NCBI RefSeq assembly: GCF_000265405.1
Contig: NC_018010.1
Coordinates: 2,067,501 to 2,131,500 of the forward strand
Origin: Belliella baltica DSM 15883
Lineage (GTDB): Bacteria > Bacteroidota > Bacteroidia > Cytophagales > Cyclobacteriaceae
Length of the DNA stretch: 64,000 bases
Direction: 5' to 3'
Part shown: one piece after another, positions 34,921-42,755 of the stretch
Layout of the letters: each line of letters opens with the position of its first letter
How positions within the stretch are numbered: the first letter of the stretch is position 1
Program-made: the position numbers and the translations under genes
The notes under the pieces: model-generated
Databases searched by the model: none
Told to the model about the DNA's origin: nothing
Seen by the model: only the letters and a program-made list of their open reading frames with translations

Positions 34921-36744
34921 TTAGTTAAGGGCTGCATCGCTGCTACCTGTTCTCTCTCTGTCGTTTTTTCTAAAGTATTCGAGGATTTGTCTGGATTCAT
35001 CTAAAGAGATATTTTGATTAGGCATCCTCGTTAAGCATTCTTCCAATAATTTTTGTGCAACAGGATCTTCGTCAAGCATCACATCTACATTGGTGATCAT
35101 ATTCATGATCCATTCAGGTCTCCTTCTATTGGTGACTCCTTCAAAGCCGGGCCCTACTACACGTTTACCATCAAATTGGTGGCAAGCTGTACATTTCATG
35201 TCTAAGATAGCTTTTCCTTTTTCTGCTAAAGCCTGATCAATATCTTCGCCTAGGTTAACTTCTTTGATTTCTCCTATCCCTTTGGGATCTGCTATTTTTT
35301 CCTTTTGAGCGCTTGGAGGAGTGTATGAACCTTGATTTTCACTACTCCCTCCACCGCAGCTCGCCATCAGGAGCATTATTAATATTCCTGCGGACATCAA
35401 AACTGTACTTTTCATAGTTTCTGTGTTTTTAGATTTGTGTTGACTTTGTTGATTATATATTGAATTTGGGGATTTCAGAAAATGAGGATATGATGTCCAT
35501 TGAGCAATTAGCAACAGGCTAAGTCCAACAGGGAAAAAGATTGAAGAAATGAAAATCAATAGGTGGTAATGGGGAATGAATCCCAACTTTGCCCAGAGTA
35601 AGGTGCCTTGACCTAGAAGGAGTAATTCTGAAGAGATAAACCCAAAAGAAAGAAATGTCCAGGCTGTTTTACTCAATGAGCTATTGCTAAGCCAATTATT
35701 TTTCAAAGCCAAAGCTCCCAAGCCAAAAGTAATGGCTCCAAGCATGACCAAATGAACAAATCCAATCACATAATTTCTGATCGTATAGGCAATATTAGCC
35801 ACATCTGGAAGTATGAGAGTTGCTTGAATCAAGGCTTTGGCTAGAAGGCTAATGATGCCTATCCATAGTAGGGAATTGATCCAGTTTTTTGGAAAAGTGT
35901 AGACGTTGTACAGGTGTCTGATTATTGGTTTCAAGATGATGAAATAAGCGATCACTTGAAGTATAACCCCCAGCCCATTCAGGTACAAAAGGCCAGTGAT
36001 GGGCGTACTCCAAGCAACTGAAAGTGCATAGGTTAAAAAAAGTGATAAATGAAGCGCAAAAAGTGTTTTTGAGTTTATATTTATAAGGTTGCCTTTGGTC
36101 TCCATGTAGCCTAATAATAAGCCAAGAAAGGCGTAAACAAACCACCCGTTTAATTGTAAGTGTAAAAACCATTGAACTGACATAAAGTAGAGTGGGTGCA
36201 ATCGTCCTAGAGTAGTGCCTATGGGTGCAATAGCCCAAAGTCCTATGCTTGAAATTATCATCCAGATGATGCTGAGTTTGATTAAGTTTTTGGCGGTACT
36301 AGAAGGTGATTTTTTTAAATCCTGAAAGAAGAAATAAGCAAAAACATAGCTCATCACAAGGTGCATGGTAGAAAATGCTATGCTAAATCCTCCGTAGCCT
36401 TGGAAAGGAAAACTAAGCATCATTCCTAAATTGGCGATGATGGTCAGTATTAATATTTTTTTGTAGATCTGAAGTCTAAGAGGGCTTCTAACATAGCTGA
36501 AAGTCAATAAACCAGTTACCAGTAGATATCCCCAACCTAATAATGCTACATGAGAATGTGCGTGGAGGAGGTGCTTGTACTCAAAAAATGGTACTTCTCC
36601 GATAAAGAAATAGCGCATGGCTAGACCAAATATAGCAGCGCAAAAGAAAAAGAATACTGCCCAAGTCATCCAAGTCTTGGGAAGTGACTTGGAGACTATG
36701 GAAGGCATTTGCAATTTGTCCATATGGCTACGAGCAGTATTCAT
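34921..36744 (-). CDS. multi-spanning membrane protein fused to a c-type cytochrome
   Basis: A 607-aa frame in two parts. Residues 1-440 hold about twelve membrane segments with a histidine-rich HLLHAHSHVALLGWGYL and later MHLVMSY and WFLHLQ, resembling heme-copper oxidase subunit I-like or NnrS-like proteins; I cannot assign a heme set. From residue 444 the sequence reads MKSTVLMSAG and MASCGGG, which is a complete lipoprotein signal. It is followed by a cytochrome c domain with CTACH at about 518-522 and an axial Met in TRMPNQN. So this is either one fused protein, two genes that lost the stop between them, or an internal start at 35415 that makes the cytochrome separately. The gene lies 17 bases upstream of nosZ and is its likely electron donor. 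Confidence 0.75.
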   Translation of the reverse strand: MNTARSHMDKLQMPSIVSKSLPKTWMTWAVFFFFCAAIFGLAMRYFFIGEVPFFEYKHLLHAHSHVALLGWGYLLVTGLLTFSYVRSPLRLQIYKKILILTIIANLGMMLSFPFQGYGGFSIAFSTMHLVMSYVFAYFFFQDLKKSPSSTAKNLIKLSIIWMIISSIGLWAIAPIGTTLGRLHPLYFMSVQWFLHLQLNGWFVYAFLGLLLGYMETKGNLININSKTLFALHLSLFLTYALSVAWSTPITGLLYLNGLGVILQVIAYFIILKPIIRHLYNVYTFPKNWINSLLWIGIISLLAKALIQATLILPDVANIAYTIRNYVIGFVHLVMLGAITFGLGALALKNNWLSNSSLSKTAWTFLSFGFISSELLLLGQGTLLWAKLGFIPHYHLLIFISSIFFPVGLSLLLIAQWTSYPHFLKSPNSIYNQQSQHKSKNTETMKSTVLMSAGILIMLLMASCGGGSSENQGSYTPPSAQKEKIADPKGIGEIKEVNLGEDIDQALAEKGKAILDMKCTACHQFDGKRVVGPGFEGVTNRRRPEWIMNMITNVDVMLDEDPVAQKLLEECLTRMPNQNISLDESRQILEYFRKNDRERTGSSDAALN

Positions 36745-36750
36745 GATTGA

Positions 36751-37473
36751 TTAAGCATTGAGTTTTTGATATAATTTCACTGCTTTAGGGAATAGAATAT
36801 TATTTTCTAAATGAATGTGGGTGTGGAGGTCCTCTTCAAATTCTTTCAGCATGGCAAATGCTACCTTGTAAGTCTGACAGCCATCAGGTGGACAAGTATA
36901 TCCATCTGTCAATGCTGCTATCTTTCTGAATCGCTCCCCTTCTGTGTCATGCTCGTGCTCCATCATGGCTATAGGATTATTGATATGTCCAAAATGAGCC
37001 TCTGATATACTGAATCCGCTGCTATCGGCTTCTTCCATGGCTTTGATATAAGGGAAAAGGATCAACTCTTCTTTTTTCATGTGAGTAGTCAAGGCATCAG
37101 CTGCTAGCAAAAACTCCTGTGCCACAGCGAAAAGCTCTGGATGACGGCCACCATGTACAGCTGCGAGTTTAGGGAGGTAGATTTTTAATGCTGGGATAGT
37201 CTCTTCTACATAGCTATGATGCTTGGTCACGATATGGTCTATCAGTTGACTTAATCCAAAATCCTTGTAATGAACCTCCTCGGGTTGGACGACTATTTGT
37301 TCCAAATCTGCAAGAATGCTGGATAGTTCTACACCATTCTTTTCGCAAGCATCAGTCACACTGATGCCACCTTTACAGCAGAAGTCTATTCCGTATTGTG
37401 TGAAAACCTTGGCTGTTTTGAAGTTTTCTGCGACGATTCCGCCTACTTTTCTATTTGCTAGTTCCTTTATCAT
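36751..37473 (-). CDS. ric: iron-sulfur cluster repair di-iron protein (Ric/ScdA/YtfE)
   Basis: A 240-aa protein that repairs Fe-S clusters damaged by NO or oxidants, in the cytoplasm. The N-terminal ScdA_N domain holds YGIDFCCKGG near residues 27-36. The hemerythrin-like domain follows, with iron-binding histidines and glutamates in HHSYVEE, HGGRHPELF, HMKKEELILFPY, EHEHDTEG and HIHLENNILFP. It lies between the Rrf2 regulator (53 bases upstream) and the nos genes (6 bases), so NO defence and N2O reduction are on one transcript. Confidence 0.93.
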   Translation of the reverse strand: MIKELANRKVGGIVAENFKTAKVFTQYGIDFCCKGGISVTDACEKNGVELSSILADLEQIVVQPEEVHYKDFGLSQLIDHIVTKHHSYVEETIPALKIYLPKLAAVHGGRHPELFAVAQEFLLAADALTTHMKKEELILFPYIKAMEEADSSGFSISEAHFGHINNPIAMMEHEHDTEGERFRKIAALTDGYTCPPDGCQTYKVAFAMLKEFEEDLHTHIHLENNILFPKAVKLYQKLNA

Positions 37474-37526
37474 TTCTTTTTGTGGTTTATGGAAGACTGT
37501 TTTATTTTTTATTGGTGTAAATTTTT

Positions 37527-37958
37527 TTAATATTTCAGGAAGCTTATACCATCATTGACCCGTGTAGCTATGTCTTTTAGATTGGTAGTCAACATCATAC
37601 CTGTCAGATGGTCTCGCACTGCCTTAAACTTGTGGTGAACAGGGCAAGGGTGATCTTCTGAGCATTTTTCTAAGCCTAGTGCACACCCTGTAAAGATCAG
37701 GTCACCATCTATGCTACCTACTATTTGTGCAATAGTAATGGTATTTGGATCCCCTTGAATTTCAAAGCCCCCGTGTGGGCCTTTTGCTGAGTTCAGCAAT
37801 TTATCTTTGACGAGTTGCTGAAGTATTTTAGCAGTAAATGCTTCTGGCGAATTGATTGCTTTTGCGATTTCTTTCAAGCCAACACGCTGCCCATTCTCAG
37901 ATAAGGAAGCCACATATATCATGGCGTTGATGGCATATTTGCAGGCTTTGGAAAACAT
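37527..37958 (-). CDS. Rrf2-family regulator, probably NO- or Fe-S-sensing
   Basis: A 143-aa Rrf2 protein. A winged helix (residues 1-80) is followed by a loop with three cysteines, CALGLEKCSEDHPC, in the pattern that binds an Fe-S cluster in NsrR, IscR and RsrR. With ric and nos genes directly downstream, an NsrR-like NO sensor is likely. I start at 37958 (MFSKACKYA): this matches the family, and the promoter -7 element lies at 37977-37984, which puts the ATG at 37979 at or upstream of the transcript start. It probably represses its own operon through the box at 37999-38019. Confidence 0.88.
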   Translation of the reverse strand: MFSKACKYAINAMIYVASLSENGQRVGLKEIAKAINSPEAFTAKILQQLVKDKLLNSAKGPHGGFEIQGDPNTITIAQIVGSIDGDLIFTGCALGLEKCSEDHPCPVHHKFKAVRDHLTGMMLTTNLKDIATRVNDGISFLKY

Positions 37959-37976
37959 CTCTTCTTTAATACAGGA

Positions 37977-38007
37977 CAAATATACCCTTTATTTAAATAA
38001 AGACAAA
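37977..38007 (-). promoter_or_regulatory. promoter of the rrf2-ric-nos operon
   Basis: On the minus strand TTTG (38004-38007) is followed after exactly 19 bases by TATATTTG (37977-37984), a perfect Bacteroidota promoter. The transcript would start near 37970, about 12 bases before the Rrf2 start codon. Confidence 0.75.
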
Positions 38008-38019
38008 AATATCTTTTAA
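37999..38019. promoter_or_regulatory. putative Rrf2/NsrR-like operator (AAAGAY-N7-TCTTTTAA)
   Basis: A 21-bp site with the dyad AAAGA and TCTTT. It covers the -33 element of the rrf2-ric-nos promoter, a placement suited to repression. Matching copies occur at 54546-54566 and 61466-61486. Confidence 0.6.
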
Positions 38020-38088
38020 TATTTTTAAGAAATATTTTAAACTAATCAGATTTATATGAAGTTTGAAAGCTAAATAGTATTGACAATA

Positions 38089-38550
38089 ATGGACTTTTTG
38101 GTTAATCAACAAGAATTAGAGCTCAAGTATGTCCCAGGAAAAGGAGCATGGACATATCATATCATCATTCCTAACTCTAAAGACATTAAAGGGAAATGGG
38201 GTGATATCAAAGTATCAGGAAGTATTGATGGCTATCCGATTAATCATATGAATTTGGCTCCAATGGGTGATCAGGATAAGCGCTTATCGATCAATGGTAC
38301 AATCCGTCATGCTATCCAAAAATCGGGAGGGGATAAGGTGATAGTGACACTTTTTCTTGAGTCAGAAAATCAACAACTTAAGCAAAAAGAGATTATAGAT
38401 ACTTTTAAAGAATCTGGAGTCTTGGCGAAATTTGAAAAGCTTTCAAAAGAGAAACAGCAGGAAATGTTTGAGAAAATTTTAAAGTCCACTTCTGAAGAAA
38501 AGCAAGTGCAATTGATGGTGGATCTTATAGAATTTTTGTTTAAATCTTAA
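38089..38550 (+). CDS. DUF1905 / YdeI-like protein
   Basis: A 153-aa protein with an N-terminal DUF1905 domain (about 10-90: LELKYVPGKGAWTYH, KGKWGDIKVSGSIDGYP, SINGTIRHAI) and a helical C-terminus of the type seen with YdeI-like proteins (KEKQQEMFEKILKS). Function is unknown. The start is the ATG at 38089; a TTG three codons earlier is possible. It is divergent from the rrf2-nos operon and followed by a shared terminator. Confidence 0.8.
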   Translation: MDFLVNQQELELKYVPGKGAWTYHIIIPNSKDIKGKWGDIKVSGSIDGYPINHMNLAPMGDQDKRLSINGTIRHAIQKSGGDKVIVTLFLESENQQLKQKEIIDTFKESGVLAKFEKLSKEKQQEMFEKILKSTSEEKQVQLMVDLIEFLFKS

Positions 38551-38563
38551 TAATTGTCATAAA

Positions 38564-38592
38564 AAAATCCCGACTTCTTTTGCCGGGATTTT
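38564..38592. terminator. bidirectional terminator
   Basis: A hairpin with arms AAAATCCCG and CGGGATTTT sits between the convergent DUF1905 and nitroreductase genes. Confidence 0.85.
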
Positions 38593-38595
38593 AAT

Positions 38596-39228
38596 TTAAA
38601 TTTTGACAAATAATTTATCTTTTGGTCTCCTGACTTTCTTGGCAATCACCATGTGGTCAGCACTGTCATCTCTGTAGCCTAAGGCTAACAATGATGAAGC
38701 ACCTAAACCTTTTTCCTTTAATCCTAAAATCTCGTCTACTTCAGCTGGATTGAAACCTTCCATTGGTGTACTATCGACTTTTTCCTCTGCAGCAGACACC
38801 AAAGCTGTCCCCAATGCAATATAAGCCTGCTTAGAAGTCCAGTTGAAAATTTCTGTTTCAGATTGGTTTGTGAAGTGGTCTTTCAAAAAATTGGCATACT
38901 GAACTAGAGCTCCTTTTTCCATACCTCTTTCTTCATAAACCATATCAAAGTATGCATCGATTTGCTCGGCTGTGATGCTTTTCCATGCAGCAAACACCAG
39001 AAGATGTGATCCTTCAATGACTTGCGGTTGCTTCACAGCTGAATTGAAAAGTTTTTCTCTGGTCTCCTTATCTTCAAGGACCAATACCGTGAATGGTTGT
39101 AAGCCATTTGAAGTAGCGGTCAATCTGATAGATTCCAAGATGTTTTCTAGTTTTTCAGCAGGAACTTCCTGCCCATTCATTCTTTTGGCTGCATAGCGCC
39201 AATTCAAACTGTTTATTGTAGTACTCAT
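38596..39228 (-). CDS. NAD(P)H-dependent nitroreductase-family protein
   Basis: A 210-aa flavoprotein of the nitroreductase family (NfsB-like). N-terminal WRYAAKRMNG supplies the FMN phosphate contact, RLTATSNGLQPF is typical of the second FMN strand, and GFNPAEVDEILGL and ALGYRDDSADH lie near the C-terminus. It reduces nitro compounds or quinones with NAD(P)H; the natural substrate is not known. The start is the ATG at 39228, since an upstream frame start adds 18 residues foreign to the family. 39229-39439 holds nothing I recognise. Confidence 0.88.
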   Translation of the reverse strand: MSTTINSLNWRYAAKRMNGQEVPAEKLENILESIRLTATSNGLQPFTVLVLEDKETREKLFNSAVKQPQVIEGSHLLVFAAWKSITAEQIDAYFDMVYEERGMEKGALVQYANFLKDHFTNQSETEIFNWTSKQAYIALGTALVSAAEEKVDSTPMEGFNPAEVDEILGLKEKGLGASSLLALGYRDDSADHMVIAKKVRRPKDKLFVKI

Positions 39229-39439
39229 TTTATTTGCTTTATTAATTGATGTATATACATTTAATAGGGTCAAATAGTTCACAAATTGTAAAAAATTAGC
39301 AGAGTCAATTTCGTTTAGATGAAACTATAAATTGATTTAGAACTATTCCAAAGTTGGATTAAAAATGCGAACAAACGTTGGTAAATCTGAACTTTGAAAA
39401 AGTCATTCTTAACCAAATTGACTGTAAGAAGCAGGGTTT

Positions 39440-40354
39440 TCAATGTCTATACTTTGGTCCTTCCAATACTTTGAATATGTGTAAAACAGCAGGGAAGATG
39501 GCGTCCATGGATTCTTCGGCGCCTTTGGTAGATCCTGGTAGGGCCAGTACGAGCGTATTGCCAATGAGTCCTGCGACAGACCTGGAGAGCATGGAATAGG
39601 GCATACGGGCTTGCCCAAAGCTGCGGATGGTCTCTTCAATGCCGGGTACTTCCCGCTCTATCAGCGGTCTGATGGCCTCAGGGGTTACATCTTTGGGTGA
39701 AAGTCCTGTACCTCCTGTAAAGATGACCATGTCCATACCTGCATCAACAAATCCTTTGAGCTTGCTTTGGATCTTTTCTTTTTCGTCAGGGATGATGGAA
39801 TAATCTTCAATGCTGACTTTTAAAGCTTCTAATTTTTGGATAATGACTTTACCTGCCTGGTCTTCTTTTTGACCTGAAGCTATGCTATCCGAACAGACAA
39901 TTACAGCGGCTTTGAGGTTTTGCTCCTTGTCTTTGGCATAATCTGTTTTTCCCCCTTTTTTCTCGATCAATTTGATCTGCTCTATGCTGATGTTTTTGTC
40001 TATGGGTTTGAGCATGTCATACATGGTCAGGGCCACCACAGATGCAGCATGCATGGCTTCCACCTCCACGCCTGTTTTGTAGATGGTGTGGATTTCTACC
40101 AAGACATAAATCTCCAAACCTTTGATTTCGTAATTCACGGAAGTAAACTCAACAGGAAGAGGATGGCAATCCGGAATCATGTCAGCAGTACGCTTGGCAG
40201 CAAAAAGTCCCGCCACCTTGGCCATTTCAAATACATCTCCCTTGGGCACTGTTTTATTGACCACAGCGGCGATGGTTTCGTCCGAACTCACTTTAACAAT
40301 GGCCTGCGCTATGGCTTTTCTAAGGGTGGTGGATTTGTGGGTGATGTTGATCAT
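39440..40354 (-). CDS. moaCB: MoaC-MoaB fusion, molybdenum cofactor biosynthesis
   Basis: A 304-aa two-domain protein. The N-terminal MoaC domain (about 1-150; GLFAAKRTADMIPDCHPL, VEVEAMHAASVVALTMYDM) completes cyclic pyranopterin monophosphate synthesis after MoaA. The C-terminal MoaB/MogA domain (about 160-304; VIFTGGTGLSPKDVTPEA) adenylylates molybdopterin. The same fusion is known in other Bacteroidota. The gene closes the Moco and transport block. Confidence 0.93.
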   Translation of the reverse strand: MINITHKSTTLRKAIAQAIVKVSSDETIAAVVNKTVPKGDVFEMAKVAGLFAAKRTADMIPDCHPLPVEFTSVNYEIKGLEIYVLVEIHTIYKTGVEVEAMHAASVVALTMYDMLKPIDKNISIEQIKLIEKKGGKTDYAKDKEQNLKAAVIVCSDSIASGQKEDQAGKVIIQKLEALKVSIEDYSIIPDEKEKIQSKLKGFVDAGMDMVIFTGGTGLSPKDVTPEAIRPLIEREVPGIEETIRSFGQARMPYSMLSRSVAGLIGNTLVLALPGSTKGAEESMDAIFPAVLHIFKVLEGPKYRH

Positions 40355-40387
40355 TGTATTTTTAGGTTAGAGAGAATTGTATTGAGA

Positions 40388-40520
40388 TAAAATTGAAATA
40401 AGGTGGAAATATGGTGGAAATAAAATAGAAATAGGGTTGGAATAATGTGGAATTATTTCGTCGAACCTGCTTGCTAGTAGGAATGGGCATGTTTCTACTA
40501 TATTTCGCCGAAGGCATATA
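40388..40520. repeat. GGTGGAAATA / TTTCGCCGAAGGCATA repeat region
   Basis: The moaE-moaCB spacer has several short copies of (G)GTGGAAATA and ends with a TTTCGCCGAAGGCATA element at about 40503-40518. Related pieces recur at 41075-41399 and 46960-47256. Confidence 0.65.
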
Positions 40521-40525
40521 TCTTT

Positions 40526-40972
40526 TTAAGTATTCACCTTCCACTCAGATTTTTCATTATCCAGGATTTCCTTTCCCCAGATGGGCAATTCTTTTTTGAT
40601 GCGCTCGACGAGTTCTTCACAGGCATCGATAGCAGCTTTGCGATGTTTGGAGGAAGTAAAGACAAAGAGGCAGATTTCTCCTGTTTTGACCTCGCCCAAG
40701 CTATGGTAAATATGCATGCAGGTCAATGGATATTTGGCAAAGATGGCTTCACGGATTTCGAAGGCTTGCTGCAAAGCCATGTCTTCATAGGCTGTATATT
40801 CGATAGCCACTACCGAGCCCTCTTCTTTTTTATCAGCTCTAACCTGTCCGAGAAAGATGCTATGTCCGCCAATATCTGTTTTTGTGCTGTGATTGGCGAT
40901 GGATTTCGCGATTTTATCAGGAGAGATTGCTCCTTCTACAAATATGTTTTTTGGTGTTCTTTTCTTTTCCAT
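40526..40972 (-). CDS. moaE: molybdopterin synthase catalytic subunit
   Basis: A 148-aa MoaE. Together with MoaD it adds two sulfurs to precursor Z to form molybdopterin. Family stretches are GGHSIFLGQVRADK, VVAIEYTAYEDMA, YHSLGEVKTGEICLFVF and KKELPIWGKEI, including the active-site Lys residues. It lies between moaCB and moeB, separated from each by repeat-filled spacers. Confidence 0.94.
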   Translation of the reverse strand: MEKKRTPKNIFVEGAISPDKIAKSIANHSTKTDIGGHSIFLGQVRADKKEEGSVVAIEYTAYEDMALQQAFEIREAIFAKYPLTCMHIYHSLGEVKTGEICLFVFTSSKHRKAAIDACEELVERIKKELPIWGKEILDNEKSEWKVNT

Positions 40973-41074
40973 GGTTTTTTTATTTAGGCCACAAAGGCAC
41001 TAAGTTAATAATGGTTTTGGCCACAAAGGTACTAAGGCACTAAGGTAATATTGGTTTGGGCTTTTTGGAGTTTC

Positions 41075-41399
41075 TTTTTGATAGAAATACGGTGGAAATA
41101 TTATAGAAATATTGTTGAAATAGGGTTTGTCTTCGTGTTTCATTCAGGTTTTTCGAAGCATATTTCCATTCTATTTCTACTATATCCCGAATCACTTCGC
41201 TCTCGGGATCTCCATTTCACTCCGATTTCGCCGAAGGCATATTTCAATATCCACCAATATCCAATATCCACTAATATCCTTTCTTCTATATCCCGAATCA
41301 ATTATCTCCTCTGGTTTGCGCAAGAGCTCTGGGCTGAAAATATTTCGCCGAAGGCATATTTCTACTGTATTTCGCGAAGCATATTTCAATATCTAATAT
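41075..41399. repeat. mosaic intergenic repeat cluster
   Basis: The 427-base moeB-moaE spacer (40973-41399) has no gene. It holds GGTGGAAATA-type units at about 41088-41125, the hairpin element CCCGAATCACTTCGCTCTCGGG minus its ends (about 41186-41207), TTTCGCCGAAGGCATATTTC at about 41226-41245 and again at 41343-41362, shorter variants near 41151 and 41371, and tandem AATATCCA-type units. A closely matching hairpin block recurs at about 47028-47086. A further pair of GCCACAAAGGCACTAAG-like units lies at 40988-41043. Confidence 0.75.
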
Positions 41400-42485
41400 C
41401 TACTTTAAATCCCCAAAATATCTAATAATTCCCCCCTCAACAGATTGAATATTTTTATCCGGAAACTGACTTTTGACCATGTCGACGGCTTTCAGGCTTC
41501 TGCTACCTGATTGACAGAAAAGGAGGATGTTCTGAAAGGATGCTAGCTGACTTCTGGAATTGGGTAAGTCAGCTAAAGGAATCTGGAGGTGGTCAATATC
41601 GTCCAGTTCCGGTTGTTCCCCATGTTCCCGAACATCCACCAACACGGACTGATTGGCGTTTTTCAATAAGCTCAAAGCAGCTTCCCAATCCGTTTGTGCA
41701 CTCAAGCCACAGAAGTCCTGATAGTCCATTTCTTGGAGTTCGGAATGGTTTTTTGGCCTGCTTTGATTGCTGCCTGGATTTTTGGCAAGTTGAACCTGAT
41801 AGGAATTGTGGTTTTGCAGGTCGTAGAAGAGCATTTTGTCTTCAAGAGAGTCCCCATATCCAGTCAGGTATTTGATACATTCTGCAGCCATCCACGTTCC
41901 GATGATCCCTGGTAGCACACCCAATACACCTGTTTCATTGCAGTTGGGTACTTCACGAGCTGATGGTGGAGTGGGGTAGAGATCCCTGTAATTAATAGAA
42001 TGGCGTCCTTTGGCATTGAAAATAGCTACTTGTCCCTCGTGCTGATAGATGGCTCCGAAAACCAAAGGTTTGCCAGCGATCAGGCAAGCATCATTGACCA
42101 AATACCGCGTGGGGAAATTGTCCGAACCATCTAAGATCAGGTCGTAGTTTTTGATGATGCCCAGAATGTTTTCTTTCGTCAGGAAATAGGGGAAAGCTTC
42201 TACCTCTATGTCATCGTACTTTTTCTGAATGATTTCGGCAGCAGATTCAGCTTTGTTTTTTCCGAGATCTTCTTTTCCGAACAGGACCTGTCTGTTAAGG
42301 TTGGAAAGTGAAACCAAATCTCCATCTATGATGCCGATTTTTCCGATTCCTGCTGCGCTGAGGTAAAGCAAGGCCGGGCAACCCAAACCGCCGGCACCTA
42401 TGATCAGAACTGAAGTTTTTCTGAGTTTTTGTTGTGATGCGGGACCAAAGCCAGGTAGTATATATTGTCTTTCAAATCTATCCAT
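41400..42485 (-). CDS. moeB: MoeB/ThiF-family adenylyltransferase with rhodanese domain
   Basis: A 361-aa fusion. The N-terminal E1-like domain (about 1-245; GAGGLGCPALLYLSAAGIG at about 31-49, DNFPTRYLVND) adenylylates the C-terminal glycine of MoaD. The C-terminal rhodanese domain (about 265-361) has the persulfide loop CQSGSRS and can supply sulfur for the MoaD thiocarboxylate. Oddly, the two CxxC pairs that bind zinc in E. coli MoeB are missing: INYRDLYP and NPGSNQS stand where they would be. It ends 3 bases... from moaD, whose stop lies just upstream, so the two are coupled. Confidence 0.9.
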   Translation of the reverse strand: MDRFERQYILPGFGPASQQKLRKTSVLIIGAGGLGCPALLYLSAAGIGKIGIIDGDLVSLSNLNRQVLFGKEDLGKNKAESAAEIIQKKYDDIEVEAFPYFLTKENILGIIKNYDLILDGSDNFPTRYLVNDACLIAGKPLVFGAIYQHEGQVAIFNAKGRHSINYRDLYPTPPSAREVPNCNETGVLGVLPGIIGTWMAAECIKYLTGYGDSLEDKMLFYDLQNHNSYQVQLAKNPGSNQSRPKNHSELQEMDYQDFCGLSAQTDWEAALSLLKNANQSVLVDVREHGEQPELDDIDHLQIPLADLPNSRSQLASFQNILLFCQSGSRSLKAVDMVKSQFPDKNIQSVEGGIIRYFGDLK

Positions 42486-42488
42486 GGA

Positions 42489-42716
42489 TCATCCTCCGGA
42501 GAATGGTGGCAGCAAAGCTACCTCAGCACCTGTGGCTATGCTTATATTTTCGTTGACTTGTTTTTTATCTATGGCAATGCTGAATTTAAGGTCTTTCAAT
42601 GCGGGGTATTGTTGCTGCAAATAGCCCAATAGGATATCCGTATTTGGAAAATCTTCAATTTCTATCTCCTGCTTTCCAATGATCTCTGCTATTTTTCCGA
42701 AGGCTAATAGTTTCAT
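42489..42716 (-). CDS. moaD: molybdopterin synthase sulfur carrier subunit
   Basis: A 75-aa ubiquitin-like protein ending in PPFSGG. The double-glycine tail is activated by MoeB and carries the sulfur used by MoaE. The length is typical. It is 3 bases upstream of moeB and 39 bases downstream of narK. Confidence 0.93.
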   Translation of the reverse strand: MKLLAFGKIAEIIGKQEIEIEDFPNTDILLGYLQQQYPALKDLKFSIAIDKKQVNENISIATGAEVALLPPFSGG

Positions 42717-42755
42717 AATAATGTTACTTGGCTTTTTTCAAAGATAAACATTCTT

